DNA of 64,000 nt from Nonomuraea jabiensis. Lineage in GTDB: Bacteria > Actinomycetota > Actinomycetes > Streptosporangiales > Streptosporangiaceae. The translations under genes and the position numbers were made by a program. Numbering within the stretch: the first letter of the stretch is position 1; the number at the start of each line of letters is the position of its first letter. The notes beneath the pieces were generated by a model that saw only the letters and a program-made list of their open reading frames with translations, was not told where the DNA came from and did no database searches. Positions 53,420 through 62,128 of the stretch are shown here, one piece after another. The stretch is taken from positions 3,224,001 to 3,288,000 of the forward strand of contig NZ_JACHMB010000001.1 in NCBI RefSeq assembly GCF_014204795.1, written 5' to 3'.

Positions 53420-53820
53420 CGTCGATGCCTCCACTCCCCGACAAATAGGCATCTTTCAGACAAGACGGCCTATTGGTGATACGGAGAGCTATATGCCCAT
53501 AACTGTAGGTAACAATGCAAAGATGCCTTGATCGATGCGGCAGGTTGCGAGGAGGGCGTATCCAGAGGGGAGTCTGCGAGGTCGAGGAGCGGGGGGCCAG
53601 GGTTCGGGGTGGTGGACGTGACCGATCACCCGCGCCGGCTCAGCCTTACCCGAACAAGGCAAGCCGGCAAGCCATGAGAGGCGAGCCCGGGCTGGTGGTC
53701 CTTCGCAATGGCGGGAGCGGCAGATGTTGGGGGCTCGGCAGTGACAACGTTCGCGACTTGGCCCGGGCGAGCGCAACGCGGAAAGTGAGGGGGATGCTCA
53801 TCCCATCGTGAGGGATTCTC
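53420..53820. other. 401-bp intergenic region with inverted repeat
   Basis: AT-richer at its left end. AGGCATCTTT (53447-53456) and its exact complement AAAGATGCCT (53519-53528) are 62 bp apart, near the divergent start of the transpeptidase gene. No gene; a remnant or regulatory region. Confidence 0.45.
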
Positions 53821-55032
53821 ATGGCTACTCCTCTCCAGATCCCCGTGCCGTCGGAGCGGACGTCCGAGACCATCCGCCGTTACCACAACCAGCGCGGGCC
53901 GATCCTGCGCATCGAGCTCCCGGGCCAGGTGCCCGCCTGGCTGGTGACCTCGTACGAACTGGTCAACGAGGTCCTGACCAACGACGGCACGCTGTTCAGC
54001 AAGGACCCGGGGAACTTCACGGCGCTGAATGACGGCACCATCCCCGCTGACTGGCCGCTGCGCCAGCTCATCGAGGGTGAACACCTGCTGACCAAGGATG
54101 GCGCGGACCACCGGCGGCTGCGGGGGCTCGTCAACCGGGCCTTCACCCCCGCCCGCGTTCAGGGGCTGGCCCCGCGCATCCAGCAGATCACCGACGAACT
54201 GCTCGACCGGATGCCCGACCAGGATGACGCGGTGGACCTCGTGCGCTTCTTCAGCGAGCCGCTGCCGGTCATGGTGATCTGCGAGCTGTTCGGCGTGCCG
54301 CATGACGAACAGCAGCAGATCCGCGACTGGAGCCACACGCTGCTGCAGCACACCACCTCGCCGGAGGAGATGCTCGCCACCAACGCCGGGATGCTCGGGT
54401 ATCTGGCGGCCTTCATCGAGCGCAAGCGCGACGATTCGGGTGACGATCTCACCACGGGGCTGATCCGGGCGCAGGAGGACGACGGCGATCGCCTGTCCGA
54501 CAGCGAGATGTTATGGATCCTGTGGCTGGTGCTCATCGCCGGCCACGAGACCACGGTGCACCTGATCGCCAACACTGTCTGCGCCCTGTGCTCGGACCCG
54601 GAGCAACTGGCCTTCGCGCGCGCGAAGAACGCCTGGGAGCAGGTGGTCGAGGAGGCGCTGCGCAGCAGGAACTCCGTGGTCAGCGTCCTGTTCCGGTATC
54701 CGCTGAGGGATGTGCGGCTCGGCGAGGTGACGGTCGGGGCGGGGCAGCCCATCATGGTCGGCCTCTGCAGCGCCGGGACGGACCGGGACAGGTTCGGCGG
54801 GGAGGCAGGGCGGTTCGACGCGGCGCGGGAGTCGGCCGCGCATCTGGGGTTCGGCCGCGGCCCGCACTTCTGCCTGGGGGCACCGCTGGCCAGACTCGAG
54901 GCACGGATCGCGCTGGCGTCGTTGTTCGGCAGGTTCCCCGATCTGCGGCTGGCGGTCCAGCCCGGCGAGGTCTCCTACACCTCGTCACTCATCACCGAGG
55001 GGCCCAGGGCCCTGCCGGTGTTCCTCCGCTAG
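53821..55032 (+). CDS. cytochrome P450
   Basis: 403 residues. I-helix AGHETTVHLIAN, ExxR in EEALRSR, heme-binding FGRGPHFCLGAPLARLE with the proximal Cys (near residue 350), and PLPVMVICELFGVP. Of the CYP107/CYP105-like actinobacterial group by these motifs; substrate unknown. ATG 53821 after GTGAGGGATTCTC. No ferredoxin or biosynthetic neighbour. Confidence 0.95.
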   Translation: MATPLQIPVPSERTSETIRRYHNQRGPILRIELPGQVPAWLVTSYELVNEVLTNDGTLFSKDPGNFTALNDGTIPADWPLRQLIEGEHLLTKDGADHRRLRGLVNRAFTPARVQGLAPRIQQITDELLDRMPDQDDAVDLVRFFSEPLPVMVICELFGVPHDEQQQIRDWSHTLLQHTTSPEEMLATNAGMLGYLAAFIERKRDDSGDDLTTGLIRAQEDDGDRLSDSEMLWILWLVLIAGHETTVHLIANTVCALCSDPEQLAFARAKNAWEQVVEEALRSRNSVVSVLFRYPLRDVRLGEVTVGAGQPIMVGLCSAGTDRDRFGGEAGRFDAARESAAHLGFGRGPHFCLGAPLARLEARIALASLFGRFPDLRLAVQPGEVSYTSSLITEGPRALPVFLR

Positions 55033-55132
55033 AGCCGGCTCAGTCGCATTCGCGGCGGACGGCGTGGACGTCGCCGCCGACGGCGCCGCGGCCCTGAGCA
55101 TGTTTTCCGCGTCTCTGGGAGACTGGGTGCCT

Positions 55133-55657
55133 GTGACGCGCTCCGACCTGGCTCGCAGGATTCATGCCGCATCCCACCTCACCGGCCACTTCGTGCTCCG
55201 CTCAGGACGTACCGCCACCGAGTACTTCGACAAGTACAGGTTCGAGGGTGACCCTGTTCTGCTGGATGACATCGCTCGGGCCATGACTTCCCTGGTCCCG
55301 GGGGACATCGAGGTGTTGGCCGGGCTTGAGATGGGCGGGATCCCGGTGGTCACCGCCCTCGGCCGGCACACCGGCCTGCCGTGCGCGTTCGTCCGTAAGC
55401 AGGCCAAGGCGTACGGGACCTGTCGACTGGCCGAAGGCGCGGAGGTGGAGGGGCGGCGGGTTCTCGTGGTCGAGGACGTCGTCACCAGCGGCGGCCAGAT
55501 CGTCCTGTCCACCGCTGAGCTGCGGAGCCTCGGAGCCCAGGTCGGCGAGGCACTGTGCGTCATCGACCGCGAACAAGGGGGCGCGGCGGCGCTGGCCGCG
55601 GAGGGCATCAGACTTTCGTCGTTGTTGACCGCGACCGACCTACGCATGACGAGCTGA
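55133..55657 (+). CDS. pyrE: orotate phosphoribosyltransferase-like protein
   Basis: 174 residues from GTG 55133 (TRSDLARRIHAASHLTGHFVLRSG). OPRT features: FDKYRFEGDPVLL, VLAGLEMGGIPVVTAL, FVRKQAKAYGT (catalytic loop Lys pair) and PRPP loop VLVVEDVVTSGGQI. Makes orotidine 5'-phosphate in pyrimidine synthesis. An ATG at 55100 and a GTG at 55064 are alternative starts. Shares its strand with the P450, 100 bp upstream. Confidence 0.88.
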   Translation: MTRSDLARRIHAASHLTGHFVLRSGRTATEYFDKYRFEGDPVLLDDIARAMTSLVPGDIEVLAGLEMGGIPVVTALGRHTGLPCAFVRKQAKAYGTCRLAEGAEVEGRRVLVVEDVVTSGGQIVLSTAELRSLGAQVGEALCVIDREQGGAAALAAEGIRLSSLLTATDLRMTS

Positions 55658-55760
55658 TCCGCCGGGCCATCGGCAAGAGCCCTCTCTCTACGATCGTCAC
55701 CCGTCCGGCCAGGCAGAACAAGACTGTTTCTTCGGCCGGTGCCGTCGCAATGCTGTAACC

Positions 55761-56690
55761 GTGAACGCCATGAGCAGCGAGGTCTGGGATCCGTTCGGCA
55801 CCTTGCACAACGCCCTGTGGATCGGAGGCGGACAATGGGCCGGCAAATCCACCGTCGCCAGGCTGCTGGCCGGCCGGTACGGCCTGACCGCCTACCACTA
55901 CGACTACCACGACGCACGCGCACACAACGACCGTCGGATCGCCCGCCGCGTACGGCTCGGCGAGCCCGAGCCCATCGCGGAGCCCGACCCGGACGCCGTC
56001 TGGGTGAACACCAGCCCGCAGGAAATGGCCGACGAGACCCTGGCCGGCTTTCCCGTGCGCTTCGAATGGGCCCTGGACGACCTGCGCGGCCTGGTCTCGG
56101 GGCGACCGGTCATCGCCGAAGGCTGGGGGCTGCGGCCCGAACTGGTCGCTCCCATCATCGACTCGCCCTGGCGAATGATCGTCATGGTGCCGAGCGAAGG
56201 GTTCCGCCGGCGCCAGGTTCGCGAGCTGCCCCGTGCCGCCGCCGTCAGTCATCAAGTCAGCGATCCTGAACGAGCCCAGCGCAACCGGCTCGCCCGGGAC
56301 CGGCTCGTCGCCGATGAGGCCGTCCGTTCGGCGCGCCGTCTGGGCATCCGGGTGCTGGAGGTGGACGGGGCCGATGATGCGGAGGCTGTGGCGGACATCG
56401 TGGCCGACCACTTCAGCTCCTACCTGCCGCCGCGGCCCTGCTCACCAGCTCAGCGCTTTCTGCCGGCCGCCCGCGGCGGGCAGCCGGTCTCGGAGCATCC
56501 GGGCGCCCAGCGGGACCAGCGCCACGCAGAGCAGGCCGGTGACCAGCACGTCGGGGACGGAGGCGCCCTTCAGCACGCCCATCCACGTGCCCCCGGCCAG
56601 CAGCACCATCACGGCCCGGGCGGTGCCGAGCAGGCCCGAGCGCCAGGCGGCGACGGCCAGCAGGAGCGAGCCCGCGTACTGGCCGACTGA
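55761..56690 (+). CDS. P-loop kinase-like protein with antisense read-through tail
   Basis: 309 residues. The plausible protein is residues 1-~225: P-loop IGGGQWAGKSTVARLLAGRYG, YHYDYHDARAHNDRRI, VIAEGWGLRPELVAPII and a C-terminal helix EAVADIVADHFSSYLPP. After that the frame runs ~85 residues antisense through the convergent membrane-protein gene (AEQAGDQHVGDGGALQHAHP), a composition typical of shadow translation, so the native stop has probably been lost. Resembles uridine-kinase/AAA_33-type small-molecule kinases. GTG 55761 (or ATG 55770). Confidence 0.7.
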   Translation: MNAMSSEVWDPFGTLHNALWIGGGQWAGKSTVARLLAGRYGLTAYHYDYHDARAHNDRRIARRVRLGEPEPIAEPDPDAVWVNTSPQEMADETLAGFPVRFEWALDDLRGLVSGRPVIAEGWGLRPELVAPIIDSPWRMIVMVPSEGFRRRQVRELPRAAAVSHQVSDPERAQRNRLARDRLVADEAVRSARRLGIRVLEVDGADDAEAVADIVADHFSSYLPPRPCSPAQRFLPAARGGQPVSEHPGAQRDQRHAEQAGDQHVGDGGALQHAHPRAPGQQHHHGPGGAEQARAPGGDGQQERARVLAD

Positions 56691-57152
56691 GGCCCAGACC
56701 GGCACCCGCCACGGCCCGTAGGAGATGTCCACGTACTCCTTCATGATCGCGCTCGTCGTCTGGTCCAGGCCGATGACCTCGGTGAGCTGGAAGGCGGTCT
56801 GGTCGGCGCCGGCGAAGTACAGGCGGGCGAAGAGGCCGACGACCAGCAGCGTGGCGCCCCAGTAGGCGAGGTGGCCGCCCGCCTGCTGGGCCAGGGCGAC
56901 GAAGGCGGGGAAGAGCAGCAACGCCCCCAGCGCGAACACCGCGTAGGAGAGGGTGAGCATGAAGGGCTCTGAGGTGTAGGCGAGGAGCTGGCCGTAGGCG
57001 GCGAAGGGCTGTGCCTCGTCCCAGGCCTGCTGCTGAGGGGTGAGAGCGGTGACCGTGCTCAGGTGACGCAGCAGGTATCCGGCGCACATGATGATCGGCC
57101 CGGCGATGAGCGTGGCGCCGCCGATCCATCGTCCGGGGAAGGGGGTGTTCAT
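56442..57152 (-). CDS. six-helix integral membrane protein
   Basis: 236 residues. Six hydrophobic helices (starting WIGGATLIAGPIIMCAGYLL; ending DVLVTGLLCVALVPLGARML), DUF4386-like in layout but without a decisive motif. ATG 57152. Converges with and is overlapped 249 bp by the extended kinase-like frame; its own codon usage is the normal one here, so it is the real gene in the overlap. Confidence 0.75.
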   Translation of the reverse strand: MNTPFPGRWIGGATLIAGPIIMCAGYLLRHLSTVTALTPQQQAWDEAQPFAAYGQLLAYTSEPFMLTLSYAVFALGALLLFPAFVALAQQAGGHLAYWGATLLVVGLFARLYFAGADQTAFQLTEVIGLDQTTSAIMKEYVDISYGPWRVPVWASVGQYAGSLLLAVAAWRSGLLGTARAVMVLLAGGTWMGVLKGASVPDVLVTGLLCVALVPLGARMLRDRLPAAGGRQKALSW

Positions 57153-57248
57153 GGGAGTGAGCCTGGCGCCGGCGAGGGGGGCCGGTCATCGGCCGATGGT
57201 CAACCGGCGCCCCTGTCGAAAGTCAGGGGCGCCGGCCGGAGACGACGG

Positions 57249-58652
57249 TCAGTCGAGGATGTGGGTGGTGGCGCGGGCGTAGCGGTCGCGGATCGCGGGG
57301 ACGGCGTCCCCCTCGTACGTCTCCGTCTCCTCCGACCGCCAGTCCGGCGTGGTGACCAGCGTGGCGGCCTGGTACGCGGCGCCGTTGGCGACGTACTCGG
57401 CCGGCGGCGGCACCGTGATCGGGACGCCGAAGATCGTCGGGGCGATGCGGCGGACCGCCTCGGAACGGGCCGCGCCGCCGATCAGCAGCACCCGCTCCGG
57501 CTTGGTGCCCAGCGCGTCGAGGGCGTCGGCGAGGCCGCACAGCATGCCCTCGATGGCCGCCCGCGCCAGGTGGGCGGGGGTCGAGGTGGCCAGGGTCAGC
57601 CCGTGGACGGAGCCCGTCGCGGTCGGGCGGTTGGGGGTGCGCTCGCCCTCCAGGTACGGCACCAGCGTCAGCCCGTCCGCCCCCGGCGGGGCCTGGAGAG
57701 CCAGATCGCTCAGGGCGTCCAGGCTCACCCCGGTGATGCGGGCGGCGGCGTCCATGACGCGGGCGGCGTTGAGCGTGCACACCAGCGGCAGGAACCGTCC
57801 CGTCGCGTCGGCGAAGCCGGCCACCGCGCCCGACGGGTCGGCGCTGGGCGACTCCGCGACCGCGAACACGGTGCCGGAGGTGCCCAGCGACACCACGACG
57901 TCGCCGGAACGGGCGCCCACGCCGAGCGCCGCCGCCATGTTGTCGCCCGTGCCCGGCGCGATCAGCGCCGCGCTCCCTTCGTACGCCGCCTCGGCCGGCC
58001 CCAGCACCCGGGGCAGCAGCGGGATCGAGCCGAACGCCAGCTTCAGCAGATCCGTCCGGTACGCGCCCGCCGACGGCGACCAGTAGCCCGTGCCCGAGGC
58101 GTCCCCCCGGTCCGTGGCCAGCTGGTCGAGCGGCGGCACCGGGGAGTCGGCCGAGAACGTCCCCGAGGCGAACGCGCCGGCCAGGCGCCAGGAGAGCCAG
58201 TCGTGCGGCAGGCAGACGGCCGCCGTACGGGCCGCGTTGTCCGGCTCGTGCTCGGCCAGCCAGCGCAGCTTGGTCACCGTGAACGAGGCGACCGGCACCG
58301 ACCCGACGGCGGTGGCCCAGGCCTCCGGCCCGCCCAGCTCCGTCACGAGGTCGGCGGCGGCCTGGGCGGAACGGGTGTCGTTCCACAACAGGGCGTCACG
58401 TACGACATTTCCGGACTCGTCCAGGCAGACCATGCCATGCTGCTGCCCGCCCACACTGATAGCGCTCACATCGTCCAGCCCGCCGGCCTCCTCGATGGCC
58501 CGCAACAACGCGTCCCACCAGTGCGACGGATGCACCTCCGTGCCGTCGGGATGCGGCGCGCGGCCCTGCCGGACCAGCGCGCCCGTCTCCGCGTCACGAA
58601 TGACGACCTTGCAACTCTGCGTCGAAGAATCGACCCCAGCGACCAGCGTCAC
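57249..58652 (-). CDS. xylB: xylulokinase
   Basis: 467 residues, FGGY kinase: [102 protein letters not shown]. Phosphorylates D-xylulose to xylulose 5-phosphate. GTG 58652 overlaps the xylA stop by 4 nt and has AGGAG 7 nt upstream. The open frame upstream is antisense-like text in xylA. Confidence 0.96.
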   Translation of the reverse strand: MTLVAGVDSSTQSCKVVIRDAETGALVRQGRAPHPDGTEVHPSHWWDALLRAIEEAGGLDDVSAISVGGQQHGMVCLDESGNVVRDALLWNDTRSAQAAADLVTELGGPEAWATAVGSVPVASFTVTKLRWLAEHEPDNAARTAAVCLPHDWLSWRLAGAFASGTFSADSPVPPLDQLATDRGDASGTGYWSPSAGAYRTDLLKLAFGSIPLLPRVLGPAEAAYEGSAALIAPGTGDNMAAALGVGARSGDVVVSLGTSGTVFAVAESPSADPSGAVAGFADATGRFLPLVCTLNAARVMDAAARITGVSLDALSDLALQAPPGADGLTLVPYLEGERTPNRPTATGSVHGLTLATSTPAHLARAAIEGMLCGLADALDALGTKPERVLLIGGAARSEAVRRIAPTIFGVPITVPPPAEYVANGAAYQAATLVTTPDWRSEETETYEGDAVPAIRDRYARATTHILD

Positions 58653-59794
58653 CCACGAACTCCTAACAAGTGCTCCAGCGCAAGCTGGTTGAGATGCGTG
58701 AAATGGTATCCGCGCGCGGCGGCGCGGTCCGGATCGAAGTCGTCGGAGGCGAGATCGGCCAGCGTCTCGCCGCGGTTGAGCGTGGGCAGGCCGAGCTCCT
58801 CGACGCGGGAGGCCCGCAGGGCCTCGCGCACCTCGGGGTCGGCCCTGAAGGCGCGTGCCTTCTCCCGCAGGATCAGGTACGTACGCATGTTCGCGGCGGC
58901 CGACACCCACACGTCCGAGGCGTCCTCGGTGCGCAGCGGCTTGTAGTCGAAGTGCCGCGGCCCGTCGTAGCCGCCGTGCTCCAGCAGGTCCACCAGGAAG
59001 AAGGCGCTCATCACGTCGCCGTGCCCGAAGACCAGGTCCTGGTCGAAGCGCGGGCCGTGCTGCCCGTTGAGGTCGATGTGGAAGAGCTTGCCGTGCCACA
59101 GCGCCTGCGCGATGCCGTGCACGAAGTTGAGCCCGGCCATCTGCTCGTGGCCGACCTCCGGGTTGAGGCCCACCATCTCAGGGTGCTCCAGCTCGCCGAT
59201 GAACGCGAGGGCGTGGCCGATCGTGGGCAGCAGGATGTCGCCGCGCGGCTCGTTCGGCTTGGGCTCGAGGGCGAACCGGATGCCGTAGCCGCGCTCGCGC
59301 ACATAGCCGCAGAGCAGGTCGACGGCCTCCTTGTAGCGCCCGAGGGCCGCGCGCACGTCCTTGGCCGCGTCGGACTCGGACCCCTCCCTGCCGCCCCAGC
59401 ACACGTAGGTGGTGGCGCCCAGCGAGGCGGCCAGGTCGAGGTTGCGCATGACCTTGCGCAGGGCGTACCGCCGCACGTCACGGTCGTTGCTGGTGAAGGC
59501 GCCGTCGCGGAAGACGGGGTGGGTGAACAGGTTGGTGGTCGCCATGGGCACTTTGAGCCCGGTTTCGGCAAGCGCTTTCCTGAAGGCCGCGATCGCCCGG
59601 TCGCGATCGGGCTGGACGGCCAGCAGGTCGTCGTCGTGGAAGGTGACGCCGTAGGCCCCGAGCTCGGCCAGCCGGTGCACGCTCTCCACCGGGTCGAGCG
59701 GCGCCCGCGAGGCGTCCCCGAACGGATCGCGCGCCTGCCAGCCGACCGTCCACAGACCGAACGTGAATCGATCTTCAGGAGTTGGCTCGTACAT
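58649..59794 (-). CDS. xylA: xylose isomerase
   Basis: 381 residues, class I actinobacterial XylA (TIM barrel): [29 protein letters not shown] (catalytic His-Asp), [68 protein letters not shown] and [10 protein letters not shown] metal ligands. Converts xylose to xylulose. Upstream of xylB in one operon. ATG 59794. Confidence 0.97.
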   Translation of the reverse strand: MYEPTPEDRFTFGLWTVGWQARDPFGDASRAPLDPVESVHRLAELGAYGVTFHDDDLLAVQPDRDRAIAAFRKALAETGLKVPMATTNLFTHPVFRDGAFTSNDRDVRRYALRKVMRNLDLAASLGATTYVCWGGREGSESDAAKDVRAALGRYKEAVDLLCGYVRERGYGIRFALEPKPNEPRGDILLPTIGHALAFIGELEHPEMVGLNPEVGHEQMAGLNFVHGIAQALWHGKLFHIDLNGQHGPRFDQDLVFGHGDVMSAFFLVDLLEHGGYDGPRHFDYKPLRTEDASDVWVSAAANMRTYLILREKARAFRADPEVREALRASRVEELGLPTLNRGETLADLASDDFDPDRAAARGYHFTHLNQLALEHLLGVRG

Positions 59795-59823
59795 GTCTCG
59801 ATGCTCCCCTGGCGATCAGCTGT

Positions 59824-60012
59824 TCACAAGCCCGAGGGATCACGTCCCACGCTGATCTCCTCGGCGATCTTGCGGATCTCCGCCACCTCGAGGCCCGGAG
59901 CCTCGGGCAGGTGGCGCAGCAACGCCTCCATCACCACGGGCACGGGCTGGCCGGCGAACCGCCCCGCGATGCCGTGGACCGCCCGGAACAGCGCCTCTTC
60001 GGTGTCGTGCAT
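59824..60012 (-). CDS. small hypothetical protein upstream of xylA
   Basis: 62 residues, helical: MHDTEEALFRAVHGIAGRFA and PVPVVMEALLRHLPEAPGLEVAEIRKIAEEI. It ends 29 bp before xylA on the same strand, with normal GC3 codon usage. ATG 60012 preceded by AAGGAGAGG. No domain recognised. Confidence 0.65.
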   Translation of the reverse strand: MHDTEEALFRAVHGIAGRFAGQPVPVVMEALLRHLPEAPGLEVAEIRKIAEEISVGRDPSGL

Positions 60013-60072
60013 CGGCCTCTCCTTGTTCGGGTACCCGGAGAAACCTACGGCCTCGGCACGACAGTTCGCTCG

Positions 60073-60522
60073 CTACCCCTCCAGCGTGTTCCGCACTGCG
60101 ACGCAAATCTCGTCGAGCCGGCGCACCTGCTCGGGCGTCAGCACGTCGAAGAGGCTGCGCCGTACCTCCTCGACGTGTCCGGGCGCGGCGGCGGCCAGCG
60201 CGGCGAACCCGGCGTCCGTGAGCACCGCGAAGCTGCCGCGCCCGTCGTCGGGGCAGCGCTCGCGGCGGACCCACCCGCGCTCCTCCAGGCGTGACACGGC
60301 GTGCGACAGGCGGCTCTGGGAGCTCTGCGCCCTGGCGGCCAGCTCGCTCATCCGCATCGACCGCCCGGGCGCCTCGGAGAGCGCCACGAGGATCATGTAG
60401 TACGTGTGCGGCATGCTCGCGTCCCGCTGGAGCTGGCGGTCGAGCGCCTCGTTGATGAGCTGGGTCGCCGCCAGGAAGTTCCGCCAGGTGTGCTGTTCGT
60501 CCGCATCCAGCCATCTCGTCAC
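60073..60522 (-). CDS. MarR-family transcriptional regulator
   Basis: 149 residues. Winged HTH: RMSELAARAQSSQSRLSHAVSRLEERGWVRRERCPDDGRGSFAVLTDAGFAALA; helical dimerisation ends (LIDEA-type NEALDRQLQRDA). ATG 60522. Divergent from the VOC-family gene 63 bp away, the likely target. Confidence 0.92.
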   Translation of the reverse strand: MTRWLDADEQHTWRNFLAATQLINEALDRQLQRDASMPHTYYMILVALSEAPGRSMRMSELAARAQSSQSRLSHAVSRLEERGWVRRERCPDDGRGSFAVLTDAGFAALAAAAPGHVEEVRRSLFDVLTPEQVRRLDEICVAVRNTLEG

Positions 60523-60541
60523 GGTCCCAATTTAGTTGAAC

Positions 60542-60557
60542 TCTCATATACTTGAGA
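60542..60557. promoter_or_regulatory. candidate MarR operator
   Basis: TCTCA-TATACT-TGAGA, perfect 5-bp arms around a TATACT that could be the -10 of the VOC gene. Sits midway in the 63-bp divergent gap. Confidence 0.5.
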
Positions 60558-60585
60558 CGGGACTCGGCCCGGAAAGGGGCACATC

Positions 60586-61095
60586 ATGCCTGTTCAGCGA
60601 CTCAACCACGCGGTCCTTTACGTCCGTGACGTGGAGCGCAGCGTCGCCTTTTACCGCGAGGCCCTCGGCTTCGACGTCGTGATGGGCATGCCGGGCGCCG
60701 CCTTCCTGCAGGCCCCCGGCTCGACGAACGACCACGACCTGGGCCTGTTCCAGATCGGCCCCGACGCGGATTCGTCCCCGGCCGGCCGGACGTCCGTGGG
60801 GCTCTACCACCTGGCGTGGGAGGTCGACACCCTCGACGAGCTGGAGCGGGTCGCGGTCAAGCTGAGCGAGCTCGGCGCGCTGGTCGGCTCCTCCGACCAC
60901 GGCACCACCAAGGCGCTCTACGCCAAGGACCCCGACGGGCTGGAGTTCGAGGTGTCGTGGCTGGTGCCGGCCTCGCTGATCACCGACGAGGTCCTCGCCG
61001 CCCGCGCCCGCATCCGCCCGCTCGACCTGGCCGCCGACAAGGAGAGGTACGGCGCCACGACCCGAGGCGGAGTGGGCGTGTCCATCCCCGCCTGA
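60586..61095 (+). CDS. VOC-family (glyoxalase/extradiol dioxygenase-like) protein
   Basis: 169 residues. Two beta-alpha-beta-beta-beta units: LNHAVLYVRDVERSVAFYREALGFDVV and TSVGLYHLAWEVDTLDELERVAVKLSELG, KALYAKDPDGLEFEVSW. Metal ligands His (LNHA), His (LYHL) and Glu (EFEV) are in place, as in catechol-dioxygenase-like members. ATG 60586. Under the divergent MarR regulator, a common catabolic or detoxification pairing. Confidence 0.9.
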   Translation: MPVQRLNHAVLYVRDVERSVAFYREALGFDVVMGMPGAAFLQAPGSTNDHDLGLFQIGPDADSSPAGRTSVGLYHLAWEVDTLDELERVAVKLSELGALVGSSDHGTTKALYAKDPDGLEFEVSWLVPASLITDEVLAARARIRPLDLAADKERYGATTRGGVGVSIPA

Positions 61096-61139
61096 AGTAC
61101 CGTAGGGGTGATACGACCCTTCTTCCACGGGGAACGGTC

Positions 61140-61373
61140 ATGCCAAGCGATCCTGACCACGTGCTCGACGCCATCGACGGCGTCGTCGACGAGTGGGAGA
61201 CGCTGAGCGCGGACGCCATGCGCTGGTCGCCTCCCGAAACCAAGAGTCCCGATTTCCTGACCGAGGTGACGGAGATCTTCGGTCCGCTGGTCAACGCGTT
61301 CGCGCAGGCGCTGCGTCCCGTCAGCGACGCGTTCGAGCGGGTCATGCACACCTTCGACGACGACGATCACTAG
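61140..61373 (+). CDS. small acidic hypothetical protein
   Basis: 77 residues, acidic and helical (DAIDGVVDEWETLSADAMRW, FGPLVNAFAQALRPVSDAFERVMHTFDDDDH). ATG 61140 after GGGGAACGGTC. No family recognised. Its TAG stop shares CTAG with the stop of the convergent radical SAM fragment. Confidence 0.65.
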   Translation: MPSDPDHVLDAIDGVVDEWETLSADAMRWSPPETKSPDFLTEVTEIFGPLVNAFAQALRPVSDAFERVMHTFDDDDH

Positions 61374-62113
61374 CCGGTGCGCCGGCGCCGTGCCCGCCGC
61401 GGGTAGGCCTTGGCCGTCTCGGCCAGCCGTACGGCGTGTTCGGCCTGCTTGCGCCAGTGCCCGTAGGCGTCGCCGCGCTGTGCCAGCCGGTCCAGCTCGC
61501 TCATGGTCGCCAGCGGGATGAACGCGGGCTCGGCGTCCCGCCACGGCGTCCCGGGCAGCGGCATGAACGTGTGGGTGTGGATGCGGGCCCCCAGCTCGGC
61601 CAGGTCGGAGGCGAGCTTCAGCGACTGCTCCTGGTCCTCCTCGGTCTCGCCCGGCATGCCGAAGATGAAGTCGACGTTCGGCCGGAAGCCGTGCTCGACC
61701 GCGATCCTGACGGCGTCGCGCACCGGTGAGGTGTCGTGGCCGCGGCCCGAGGCGGCCAGCACCTTGTCGGAGCCGGACTGGGCGCCGATGATCAGGTTGT
61801 CGTTGGCCACGTAGCGCTTGAGCATGCGCATGGCCTCGGGGGTGACGTGCTCGGGCCGTACCTCCGAGGGGAAGCTCCCGAAGAAGACCCGGCCGCGCGG
61901 CGGCAGCTCCTCCTTGACCCCGGCCAGCAGCTCCTCCACCTTGCCCAGGTCGGGATCGGGGCCGGGGGAGCCGTAGGAGAGTGAGGTCGGCGTGATGAAG
62001 CGGATGTCGCGCAGGCCCCGGTCGACCATCCCGCGCACGTGCTCGCGCACGCTGGCGACCGAGCGGTGGCGGAACTGCCCGCCGAACATGAACGGCGTCT
62101 GGCAGAAGCGGCA
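61370..62113 (-). pseudogene. radical SAM protein, 3' fragment, disrupted by integration
   Basis: 247 residues of a TIGR04013-like radical SAM protein (B12-binding/radical SAM type) remain: CRFCQTPFMFGGQFRHRSVASVREHVRGM, DIRFITPTSLSYGS, DNLIIGAQSGSDKVLAASGR, FRPNVDFIFGMPGETEEDQ, HTHTFMPLPGTPW. The 5' part is missing: upstream of CRFC the text becomes antisense to the serine recombinase, so the first cysteine of the CxxxCxxC Fe-S motif and the whole N-terminal domain are lost. The break lies at about 62113, between two ligands of the cluster. Confidence 0.8.
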
Positions 62114-62128
62114 TGTATTGTTCACTTC

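Noticed and set aside
57063..58946. Plus-strand 627-residue frame
   Set aside because: Complement of xylB and part of xylA; His/Arg/Gly-rich shadow composition.
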